From NCBI RefSeq assembly GCF_937425535.1, contig NZ_OW485601.1, positions 6,406,501 through 6,470,500 on the forward strand: a stretch of 64,000 nucleotides of DNA, written 5' to 3'. Positions 57,254 through 64,000 of the stretch are shown here, piece by piece (position 1 is the first letter of the stretch; each line of letters begins with the position of its first letter). The notes beneath the pieces were generated by a model. It saw only the letters and a program-made list of their open reading frames with translations. It was not told where the DNA came from and did no database searches. Position numbers and translations under genes: made by a program. Origin of the DNA: Rhodovastum atsumiense (lineage in GTDB: Bacteria > Pseudomonadota > Alphaproteobacteria > Acetobacterales > Acetobacteraceae).

Positions 57254-58182
57254 TTGCCGCGTCCGGGTTAATGTTATTTATTTCCACGCGAGCAGTTGCA
57301 AGGCGACGCTCACGGTGTACTGCGGGGCAAACAGCCGTGTGGGTTTATACCGCAATGAGTCCGGCGGCAAGCACAGCCTGTGCATTCGAGCCCCCGACTT
57401 GTCGCAAACACGTGATGGTCGCGACGGCGCGTGGTGTTCGTTGTCGGCGCCAGCCTCGGCGTCCGCAGCCTGTGCTGCACGGCCCGGGGCATGTGCCGTG
57501 ATCGCCACAGCGTAGCCCCAGCCCGGCACGACCGCAACGCCGCTTTCTCCGCTGTGCTGGCAACGGTTCAGCTAATCGGCTTCAGGGTCGCGTTACCAGC
57601 GGTACCCGCACCACTCACGCTGGTTGAACACTCACCCGTCAGCGCCTATCAGCCTGATCCCGCACTGCACTCGCGCGATCGCTGCAGTGAGCGCCGCCAT
57701 TGTACGCAAAGCCGCCATGCGCATAGGGCCCCTCGCTGGGCGCGGCCGGGGGAGGAAGGCAGCGCGGAATTCACGCCATTCACATGCTGCATCTGCGAGG
57801 TGAAACGGTCGGTCGCAGGCCGCGCAGCTTCGGCATCGCTCTATTATATTGCGATATTACGATTCCGTACCAAGGCGAGGCGCCCGTGCAAGGCGACGCG
57901 CGGCAATTGCCCACCCCATGAAACCGGCGTGCACCGAATCGGCAGAGCCTGTCTGCAAGGTCGGAAAATGTTGTAGAATCAAATCAAATTTCAAAAAATG
58001 AGCCCGGAAAATTCCGCGATCCGATTTGCCGGCAGCCCACCGGCCTCCGGCAAGAGCAGGACGAGCCGCACAGGCGAACAATGACTGAAATCGATTTCAA
58101 TCCTTGAGTCGGGCGGCATCTGCGGCAGACCCGCCGAGGTCTGCGCTACACTCGCCCCGGCACAGGAGGAAAAGGGGAAGAC
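57254..58182. other. 930-bp intergenic region between nifJ-type gene and DUF2237 gene
   Basis: Divergent promoter region. Short frames exist but are rich in Cys, His and Arg and lose codon bias, so I call no gene. Features seen: TTGCAA at 57296-57301 with AT-rich DNA (57271-57283) at -10 distance for the minus-strand PFOR gene; a 13-bp direct repeat TGCAAGGCGACGC at 57297-57309 and 57887-57899; an A/T-rich stretch at 57838-57865 and another at 57964-57998; and a 14-bp palindrome at 58086-58099. Confidence 0.5.
58086..58099. promoter_or_regulatory. 14-bp perfect palindrome upstream of the DUF2237 operon
   Basis: TGAAATCGATTTCA, 84 bp before the ATG at 58183, in an AT-richer patch. Its size and symmetry suit a dimeric regulator site; the regulator is unknown. 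Confidence 0.4.
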
Positions 58183-58590
58183 ATGCCATTCGACGATACC
58201 GGACGCGGCAGCGGCCGCCGGCGACCGTCGCGCAACGTGCTGGGCGGCCCGCTCGAGCCGTGCTCGACGACGCCGCTCACCGGCTTTTTTCGCAATGGTT
58301 GCTGCGACACCAGCGCGCAGGATGTCGGCAGCCACACCGTCTGCGCGGTGATGACAGCAGAGTTCCTCGCCTTCAGCCGCCAGGTCGGCAACGACCTCTC
58401 CACCCCCGCGCCCAGCTTCGGCTTTCCCGGGCTGAAGCCCGGCGACCGCTGGTGCCTGTGCGCGCCGCGCTGGCAAGAGGCCCTGGAAGCCGGACACGCC
58501 CCGCAGGTGGTGTTGCGCGCGACCCACGAAGGCGCGCTGCGTCATTGCGCGCTTGACGACCTCAGGCGCTTTGCCATCGATCCGCCATGA
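58183..58590 (+). CDS. DUF2237 family protein
   Basis: 135 residues. After a short arginine-rich start it follows the family closely: RNVLGGPLEPCSTTPLTGFF, GCCDTSAQDVGSHTVCAVMT, AEFLAFSRQVGNDLSTPAP and GFPGLKPGDRWCLCAPRW. Several conserved cysteines are kept. The biochemical role is not known. GGAGGAAAAGGGG precedes the ATG. It overlaps the cupin gene by four bases. Confidence 0.9.
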   Translation: MPFDDTGRGSGRRRPSRNVLGGPLEPCSTTPLTGFFRNGCCDTSAQDVGSHTVCAVMTAEFLAFSRQVGNDLSTPAPSFGFPGLKPGDRWCLCAPRWQEALEAGHAPQVVLRATHEGALRHCALDDLRRFAIDPP

Positions 58591-58919
58591 CCCTGATCCG
58601 TTCGGGCAACCTGCTCGCCGCCATCCCGCCGGAGCTGTCGGAAGAGCAGGTCCACACCCTCGCCACCGCCGGCGCGGCGCGGGTGGAGCGCATCGTCTCG
58701 CGCGGGCAGGCCAGCCCGGCGGGGTTCTGGTACGACCAGGACCAGCCGGAATGGGTGGCGCTGCTGCAGGGGGCGGCCGCCCTGGAATATGCCGACGGCA
58801 CGGTGCAGGACCTGCAGGCCGGCGACTGGGTGCTGATCCCGGCCCATGTTCGCCACCGTGTCCTCCGCACCTCGTGCGAGCCGGCCGCGGTGTGGCTCGC
58901 GGTGTTCCTGCCGGGCTGA
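58587..58919 (+). CDS. small cupin-domain protein
   Basis: 110-residue single cupin: SPAGFWYDQDQPEWVALLQG followed by the second cupin motif GDWVLIPAHVRHRVLRTS. In the first motif the usual HxH is replaced (WYDQDQPEW), but the glutamate and the second-motif histidine are present, as in the small cupins often annotated as phosphoribosylaminoimidazole-like or 'cupin 2'. The substrate is unknown. It is ATGA-coupled to the DUF2237 gene. Confidence 0.8.
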   Translation: MTLIRSGNLLAAIPPELSEEQVHTLATAGAARVERIVSRGQASPAGFWYDQDQPEWVALLQGAAALEYADGTVQDLQAGDWVLIPAHVRHRVLRTSCEPAAVWLAVFLPG

Positions 58920-59001
58920 ACCTGGCGCCACACCTGCGCCGGCACGCCTTCGCGTGGGTCCGCGCGCTTGCCGGCGCGACCTCGCGCGTTACTCTGCCGC
59001 C

Positions 59002-59664
59002 ATGGCACACATGTCCACCCGGACCGTCCTGGTCACCGGCTTCGAGCCGTTCGGCGGTGAAGCGGTGAACCCCTCCATGGCCGCCGTGCAGGGCCTGGCC
59101 GCGGCGCCGCCACCCGGTGTCGCGTTGCATACACTGATCCTGCCGGTCTCGCTGGCGCGCACCGGCCCGGCGCTGCGCGCGGCGATCGCAGGGTTGCGGC
59201 CGGATGTGGTGATCGCCACCGGCCAGGCCGGCGGCCGGGCGGAAATCTCGGTCGAGCGCGTCGCCATCAACGTCAATGACTTCCGGGTGCCCGACAATGA
59301 CGGCGCCCAGCCGACCGATGCACCGGTGGTGGCGACGGGCCCGGCCGCCTATTTCGCCACCATCCCCGTGAAATCCGTGGTGGCACGGCTGCACGCGAGC
59401 GGCATACCGGCCCAGTTGTCAAATTCCGCCGGCACGCATCTGTGCAACCATACGCTGTACCTGCTCGGGCATCTCGCGGCGACGGAGCAGCCGGGGCTGC
59501 GCGGCGGTTTCCTGCACCTGCCCTGGCTGCCCGAACAGGTGGTCCGCCATCCCGGTCAACCCAGCATGGGACTGCCCACGTTGGTACTGGCCCTGAAAAC
59601 GGCCATTACGGCGGCGTGTGAAACCGCAGACGATCTGCGCGTGGCGATGGGCGCGACACACTGA
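59002..59664 (+). CDS. pcp: pyroglutamyl-peptidase I Pcp
   Basis: Cytoplasmic cysteine peptidase that removes N-terminal pyroglutamate. The 220 residues show LVTGFEPFGGEAVNPS at the start. The catalytic triad is present: Glu in RAEISVERVAIN, Cys in SNSAGTHLCNHTLY and His in GFLHLPWLP. The ATG at 59002 is used; 59011 is an alternative. It converges on the SPOR-domain gene across a single hairpin repeat. Confidence 0.93.
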   Translation: MAHMSTRTVLVTGFEPFGGEAVNPSMAAVQGLAAAPPPGVALHTLILPVSLARTGPALRAAIAGLRPDVVIATGQAGGRAEISVERVAINVNDFRVPDNDGAQPTDAPVVATGPAAYFATIPVKSVVARLHASGIPAQLSNSAGTHLCNHTLYLLGHLAATEQPGLRGGFLHLPWLPEQVVRHPGQPSMGLPTLVLALKTAITAACETADDLRVAMGATH

Positions 59665-59703
59665 CGTTTGGCGGAGTGCCGCGCAGCACTATCCCACGAT
59701 ATG

Positions 59704-59726
59704 CCGGGTCCAGGGCGAAGCCCTGG
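59704..59726. repeat. single hairpin repeat, copy C, between convergent pcp and SPOR gene
   Basis: CCAGGGC (59710-59716) pairs with GCCCTGG (59720-59726) around a GAA loop, preceded by the same CGGGT linker (59705-59709) seen before the equivalent hairpin of copy B at 48027-48031. It appears to be a one-module member of the array family. Confidence 0.8.
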
Positions 59727-59736
59727 CCTTGACACG

Positions 59737-60507
59737 TCAGAAGCTGGCGATGGCGCAGCCGCCGCCCTTGGCCTTGACCTTGTCGCAGAAGTCCCGTGCC
59801 TGCTCGAGATCGGCGAAGCCGCCGGTGCGCAGGCGCCAGTACACATGGCCGTCACGTTCAGCCTTGACCACGGCCGGCTGCCGGCTGGCCAGCACGTCCG
59901 GCATGCGCTTGGACAGGCGGCGCCATTCCGCCATCGCCGCCTCCTGTGACCCCAGCGCCGCCAGTTGCACTTCGGTGCGACCCGACGCCGGCTTCGCCGC
60001 CGCCGCGGGGGGGGCCGCCTTCGGCGTGGCCGTGGGGGCCGGAGCCTCCCGGCTGGCCATCCGCGCCGGCTTCTGCTCGGGGGCCGTCGGCTCCGGCAAC
60101 GCCGAGGGTGCCACCGCGGTCGCAACGGCCGGGCGGGACACGGTTGGCGCCGTGACCAGCTTCGCCTGTTGCGCCTTCAGCGCCTGGGGTGCCGGCACTT
60201 CCGGCAGCGGCCCCATCGCCGTCTGGCCCTCGTCCTTGCCGGACAGGATCATGTCATCCTTGCCGGCGATCTCGAGCCCGCCGGGATCGGCGGGCTTGAC
60301 GCGCAACGGCCGGCTGTCCGCCTCGATCACCGGCACGCCGCTGCGATGGCGCCCGGTGACGGAGTAGACCCCGACCATGAGCGCCAGGGCCGCGGCAATG
60401 CCACCTGCCGCCACCACCAGGCGTTTGGTGTTCGCATCCATGCCCTGCTGGCGGGCGATCCGATAGCTCGGGCTCGGCCCGACGGGGATGTCGAATTCCT
60501 CTCGCAC
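59737..60507 (-). CDS. SPOR-domain membrane protein
   Basis: About 256 residues: a cytoplasmic start ([20 protein letters not shown]), one membrane helix ([21 protein letters not shown]), a long Ala/Pro-rich linker and a C-terminal SPOR domain ([40 protein letters not shown]) that binds denuded peptidoglycan. The GTG at 60507 is preferred; a TTG at 60537 is also in frame. It lies directly after argS, a common alphaproteobacterial order. Confidence 0.88.
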   Translation of the reverse strand: MREEFDIPVGPSPSYRIARQQGMDANTKRLVVAAGGIAAALALMVGVYSVTGRHRSGVPVIEADSRPLRVKPADPGGLEIAGKDDMILSGKDEGQTAMGPLPEVPAPQALKAQQAKLVTAPTVSRPAVATAVAPSALPEPTAPEQKPARMASREAPAPTATPKAAPPAAAAKPASGRTEVQLAALGSQEAAMAEWRRLSKRMPDVLASRQPAVVKAERDGHVYWRLRTGGFADLEQARDFCDKVKAKGGGCAIASF

Positions 60508-60553
60508 CGTGTGGCAACTCCCATCCTCGCCGCCCAACGTGTCCAGGGCGGTG

Positions 60554-62335
60554 TCAGCGCATTTCCTCGACGGGGGCGACCCCCATCACGGCAAGGCCGG
60601 ACCGGATCGTAATGGCGGTCGCGGCCACCAGGGCCAGCCGCGCAAGCGTCTCGGCAGGCCGGTCGGGCTGCAGGAACCGCAGTGCAGCATCGTCCCGCCC
60701 CCGGTTCCACAGCATATGAAAATCAGCCGCTAGATCATAGAGAAAAAACGCAATCCTGTGCGGCTCGCGCGCCTGTGCGGCGCTTTCAACCAGGCGCGGC
60801 CAGCCGCCGAGCCGGCGAATCAGCGCCAGTTCCGCATCGGCGCCCAGGCTGTCCAGCGCCGCCTCGGCCAGCCTGTCCGGGGCGATCGCCGCTTCCCCCA
60901 GCATCTCGGTCGCGGCCCGCAGCACGCTGCGGCAGCGGGCATGCGCGTACTGGACGTAGAAGACCGGGTTCTCCCGCGTCTGCGCCACCGCCGTGTCGAT
61001 GTCGAACTCGAACTGGGCGTCGGCCTTGCGCGTCAGCATGGTGAAGCGCACCGCGTCCGGCCCGACCTCGTCGAGCAGGTCGCGCAGCGTGATGAAGGTA
61101 CCGGCACGCTTGCTCATGCGCAGCGGCTGCCCGCCCTTGAGCACGTGCACGATCTGGCACAGCACCACCTCGAAGGACGCGCCGCCGATCGCCTGCACGG
61201 CTGCGCGCATGCGCGGCAGGTAGCCGCCATGGTCGGCGCCGAGCACGTCGATCAGCACATCGGCGCCGGCCGCGATCTTCTGCGCATGATAGGCGATGTC
61301 GTTGGCGAAATAGGTGGCGCTGCCGTCGGACTTGCGCAGCGGCCGGTCGACGTCGTCGCCGAAATCGGAAGCACGGAACAGCGTCTGCTCGCGCGGCTCC
61401 CAGTCTTCCGGGGTCTTGCCCTTCGGCGGTTCCAGCACGCCTTCGTAGATCAGGCCGCGCGCGCGCAGTTCCGCGATCATGGCGTCGGCCGCGCCCGATT
61501 CCACCAGCTTGCGCTCGGAGGCGAAGACGTCGTGGCGCACGCCCAGCGCGGCAAGGTCGTCCCTGATCGTCTCCAGCATCATGCCCAGCGCGATGTCACG
61601 CACCGTCGCCAGCCACAGATCGGGGGCGGCGATGCGGGCCCCGGGGGCGGCGAGGCTGTCGCCGAACCGCGCCTTCAGCGCCTCGCCCACCGGGATCAGG
61701 TATTCGCCGCGATATTGCAGGCCGCCCGGCACCTCGTCGGAAAATTCCGCCTCCGACAACGGCGTGCCGAGCGCCTGCAGGTAGCGCCAGTAGGCTGCCC
61801 AGGCCAGCGCCGTCACCTGCCCGCCGGCATCGTTGACGTAGAATTCCTTGGTGACGGGATGGCCGACCTTGGCCAGCAGGTTGGCCAGCGCGTCGCCGAC
61901 CACGGCGCCGCGGCAATGGCCGATATGCATCGGCCCGGTCGGATTGGCCGAGACGTATTCAACGTTGATGCGCACCGCCGTGCCGGCGGTGGAGTCGCCG
62001 TACGATTCGCCCGCGGCCAGGATGCGCGGCAGCAAGGCGCGCCAGGCCTCCGGCTGCAACTTCAGGTTGACGAACCCTGGCCCGGCCGCCGAGGCCGCCT
62101 CGATCAGGTCGTCGGCCTGCAGCGCCGCCACCAGCCCGGCCGCGATCTCCTGCGGCTTGCGGCGCGCCGCCTTGGCGGCGACCAGCGCGGCATTGGTGGC
62201 CATGTCGCCATGCGCGGCCTCGCGCGGCGGCGTCACCTCGACGCGCGCCGCCACCTCTTCCGGCAGATCGGGCACCTGCGCCTGCAACGCCTGCAACACG
62301 CGGGCGCGCACGTCCGCATAGATGTTCTGATCCAT
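60554..62335 (-). CDS. argS: arginyl-tRNA synthetase ArgS
   Basis: Class I synthetase, 593 residues. N-terminal additional domain, then the HIGH motif in [20 protein letters not shown], the KMSKS-like [10 protein letters not shown], and a C-terminal anticodon-binding helical domain with the DALRY-type end. It starts 25 bp after dgt and is followed by the SPOR gene at 46-bp distance. Confidence 0.97.
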   Translation of the reverse strand: MDQNIYADVRARVLQALQAQVPDLPEEVAARVEVTPPREAAHGDMATNAALVAAKAARRKPQEIAAGLVAALQADDLIEAASAAGPGFVNLKLQPEAWRALLPRILAAGESYGDSTAGTAVRINVEYVSANPTGPMHIGHCRGAVVGDALANLLAKVGHPVTKEFYVNDAGGQVTALAWAAYWRYLQALGTPLSEAEFSDEVPGGLQYRGEYLIPVGEALKARFGDSLAAPGARIAAPDLWLATVRDIALGMMLETIRDDLAALGVRHDVFASERKLVESGAADAMIAELRARGLIYEGVLEPPKGKTPEDWEPREQTLFRASDFGDDVDRPLRKSDGSATYFANDIAYHAQKIAAGADVLIDVLGADHGGYLPRMRAAVQAIGGASFEVVLCQIVHVLKGGQPLRMSKRAGTFITLRDLLDEVGPDAVRFTMLTRKADAQFEFDIDTAVAQTRENPVFYVQYAHARCRSVLRAATEMLGEAAIAPDRLAEAALDSLGADAELALIRRLGGWPRLVESAAQAREPHRIAFFLYDLAADFHMLWNRGRDDAALRFLQPDRPAETLARLALVAATAITIRSGLAVMGVAPVEEMR

Positions 62336-62359
62336 GACAATCCTAACTCAAGACTTGGT

Positions 62360-63520
62360 TCAGCCGGACACCGACAGGTCGGTCAGCCGCAGATGCTCGT
62401 CCCGCGCGTAACGGTCGGTCATGCCGGCAAGATAGTCGCACACCGTGGCCGCCGCCCGCGCCGTACCCGATTCGCCCGCCCGCGCCCGCCAGTCATCCGG
62501 CAGCAGGCCGGTATGGCCGTGCAGCAGCGCGAACACCTCGGCCACCACCCGGCGCGCCTTCGCGGTCATGCGGTTGACGCGCCAGTGGCGGTACATGCGG
62601 GCGAACAGGAATTCCTTGATCACCCGGTTGGCTTCCGCCATCGGCGCGGTGAAGGCCACCACCGGGGCACTGGCGCGGCGGATGTCATCGGCACTGGCCG
62701 GATCGAGCACCGCGACCCGGCGGGAGGTTTCGCCGACGACATCGGTGATCATGCGGTGGATCACCCGGCGGATGGTCTCGTGGCGCAGCCGCGGCGGGGG
62801 AACGTCCAGGCTGGCCCGCTCGGCTTCCGCCAGTGCCGGCCCCACCACCGGCAGATGCTGCAGGTCGGCCAGGGCAAAGAACCCGGCCCGCCAGCCGTCA
62901 TCGAGGTCGTGGGCATGATAGGCGATGTCATCGGCCAGCGCCGCCACCTGTGCCTCGGCCGACGCATAGCCGTCCAGTTCCAGGGGATGCACCGCGTCGT
63001 ACTCGGCGACGTAGGGCGACGGGTGATGCAGCGGCCCGTTGTGCTTGGCCAGGCCCTCCAGCGTCTCCCAGGTCAGGTTCAGACCGTCGAAAGCGGCGTA
63101 GCGGCTTTCCATCAGCGTGACCACGCGCAACGACTGGGCGTTGTGGTCGAAGCCGCCGAAGGGCTTCATCGCCGCCGCCAGGGCGTCCTCGCCGGCATGG
63201 CCGAAGGGCGGGTGGCCGAGGTCGTGCGCCAGCGCCAGCGCCTCGGTCAGGTCCTCGTCCAGCCCGAGCTGGCGGGCGATCGAGCGAGCAATTTGCGCCA
63301 CCTCGATGCTGTGGGTCAGCCGGGTGCGGTAGAAATCGCCCTCGTGATTGACGAAGACCTGGGTCTTGTACTGCAGCTTGCGGAAGGCGCTGCTGTGGAT
63401 GATCCGGTCGCGGTCGCGCTGCCAGGGGGTGCGCGTGGCGCTCTCGGGCTCCGGGTGCAGCCGGCCGCGGGAGCTCTCCTTCCGGACGGCCCAGGGAGCC
63501 GGGTCACGAGGGGGGGACAT
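62360..63520 (-). CDS. dgt: dGTPase-like deoxynucleotide triphosphohydrolase Dgt
   Basis: 386-residue HD-domain enzyme that removes triphosphate from dNTPs. Metal-binding motifs are RTRLTHSIEVAQIAR and ALAHDLGHPPFGHAGEDAL, then DDIAYHAHDLDDG; the N-terminal SATRTPWQRDRDRIIHS is typical of the shorter Dgt-like group. It is divergent from erpA with a 64-bp gap that must hold both promoters. Confidence 0.94.
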   Translation of the reverse strand: MSPPRDPAPWAVRKESSRGRLHPEPESATRTPWQRDRDRIIHSSAFRKLQYKTQVFVNHEGDFYRTRLTHSIEVAQIARSIARQLGLDEDLTEALALAHDLGHPPFGHAGEDALAAAMKPFGGFDHNAQSLRVVTLMESRYAAFDGLNLTWETLEGLAKHNGPLHHPSPYVAEYDAVHPLELDGYASAEAQVAALADDIAYHAHDLDDGWRAGFFALADLQHLPVVGPALAEAERASLDVPPPRLRHETIRRVIHRMITDVVGETSRRVAVLDPASADDIRRASAPVVAFTAPMAEANRVIKEFLFARMYRHWRVNRMTAKARRVVAEVFALLHGHTGLLPDDWRARAGESGTARAAATVCDYLAGMTDRYARDEHLRLTDLSVSG

Positions 63521-63584
63521 GGCGGGGGCTTATACCGGATCGCCGCGGTCTTCAAACCGCGCGACCCGGCACCATCTTGCGGTC

Positions 63585-63911
63585 ATGGACAGTTTTCGCG
63601 TGACCGAGCGCGCCGCTGCGCGCATCGCCGAGATCGTCGCTGCCCAGGATTCCGGGCTGGCGATGCGTGTGGCCGTGCTGGCAGGCGGCTGCAACGGTTT
63701 CCAGTACAAATTCGACCTCGATCGGGCCGCCGCGGACGACGTGGTGGTGGAACAAGGCGGGGCACGGGTGGTAATCGACCCGGCCAGCCTGGATCTGCTG
63801 GCCGGGGCCGAACTGGACTACACCGACGAGTTGATGGGGTCGTATTTCGCCGTGCGCAACCCCAACGCCACGTCTTCCTGCGGCTGCGGCACCAGTTTTT
63901 CGATGGAGTGA
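63585..63911 (+). CDS. erpA: iron-sulfur cluster insertion protein ErpA
   Basis: A-type Fe-S carrier, 108 residues. The three cluster cysteines are in LAGGCNGFQYKFDL and the end motif SSCGCGTSF. The ATG at 63585 starts with the conserved FRVTERAAARIAEI. It is a carrier that can supply [4Fe-4S] proteins such as those of the nitrate, glutamate synthase and PFOR systems in this window. dgt-erpA divergence is common in alphaproteobacteria. Confidence 0.95.
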   Translation: MDSFRVTERAAARIAEIVAAQDSGLAMRVAVLAGGCNGFQYKFDLDRAAADDVVVEQGGARVVIDPASLDLLAGAELDYTDELMGSYFAVRNPNATSSCGCGTSFSME

Positions 63912-63930
63912 TCGCCAACGCCGCCATGCG

Positions 63931-63965
63931 CGCCCTTCGCCGGGGATCACCCCTGACGAAGGGCG
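63931..63965. terminator. inverted repeat after erpA
   Basis: CGCCCTTCG (63931-63939) pairs with CGAAGGGCG (63957-63965), with an inner GGGG/CCCC pair, 20 bp after the erpA stop. There is no T-tract, so termination is uncertain. Confidence 0.4.
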
Positions 63966-63988
63966 TGAAACCGTCGTAAGACGGGCGC

Positions 63989-64000
63989 ATGCGCGTCGCC
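63989..64000 (+). CDS. 5' end of a gene, probably exodeoxyribonuclease III
   Basis: Only four codons, MRVA, remain before the window ends. Exodeoxyribonuclease III proteins begin MRIATWN or similar, and xthA commonly follows erpA in alphaproteobacteria. The assignment is from position and these four residues only. Confidence 0.3.

Noticed and set aside
52703-57271. 1522-residue open frame antisense to the PFOR gene
   Set aside because: Same GC-shadow effect; no motif, while the sense frame carries all PFOR motifs.
57431-57976. 181-residue frame in the gap between PFOR and DUF2237 genes
   Set aside because: Cys/His/Arg-rich composition, loss of third-position bias in the second half, no ribosome site and no family resemblance.

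Overview
The window is high-GC DNA from an alphaproteobacterium, most likely a member of the Acetobacteraceae. This is inferred from gene order (rpoZ-rsh-lepB-rnc-era; argS-dgt facing erpA), from a compact PQQ/XoxF methylotrophy-type cluster and from codon usage; the species cannot be named from the sequence alone. It is ordinary chromosome with one insertion sequence. I see no prophage, CRISPR array, rRNA or tRNA.

Layout. 1-6.4 kb: alpha-glucan/trehalose metabolism (end of an unknown gene, glgB, treZ, a possible small ORF, otsA). 6.4-7.7 kb, minus strand: a family-5 uracil-DNA glycosylase and a NYN-domain protein. 7.8-13.7 kb, plus strand: folK, rpoZ, rsh, lepB, rnc, era. 13.9-24.2 kb, minus strand: a complete nitrate assimilation unit. 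The regulators nasT-nasS come first, then a leader with a candidate ANTAR-binding RNA, then nitrate transporter, nirB, nirD, nasA, the SUMT gene for sirohaem, and a TrpD2/YbiB-like gene. 24.3-26.5 kb, minus strand: folP, a class I cytochrome c, a small conserved ORF and a pterin carbinolamine dehydratase, followed by a broken gene.

27.0-39.7 kb, plus strand: a PQQ-dependent alcohol oxidation region. It holds an ABC-type substrate-binding protein, a beta-propeller protein, an ABC ATPase and permease, two small exported proteins, pqqA-pqqB-pqqC-pqqD-pqqE, and then xoxF-xoxG-xoxJ. The XoxF enzyme carries the extra aspartate typical of lanthanide-dependent methanol dehydrogenases. PqqA to PqqE make the cofactor, XoxG takes the electrons and XoxJ is the periplasmic accessory protein. 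40.1-41.3 kb: a 37-residue membrane peptide and a YeiH-family transporter. 41.8-47.9 kb: gltB-gltD, which follows functionally from ammonium production by the nitrate genes.

47.9-49.4 kb: a chain of hairpins interrupted by an IS4-type element. 49.4-57.3 kb, minus strand: a fused NfnAB-like flavoprotein and an unusually long pyruvate:ferredoxin oxidoreductase (1659 residues), a pair suited to linking pyruvate oxidation, ferredoxin and NAD(P)H. 58.2-59.7 kb: a DUF2237 gene, a cupin gene and pcp. 59.7-63.5 kb, minus strand: SPOR-domain protein, argS, dgt. The end carries erpA and the first codons of what is probably xthA.

The most unusual structure is a composite hairpin array present at 13.75-13.90 kb and at 47.87-48.04/49.41 kb, with a single-hairpin relative at 59.71 kb. 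All three sit between convergent genes. The two long copies keep the same module order, loops and linkers, while their stems differ by paired (compensatory) changes. This suggests selection for the folded form. The IS element has inserted exactly in the loop of one of these hairpins.
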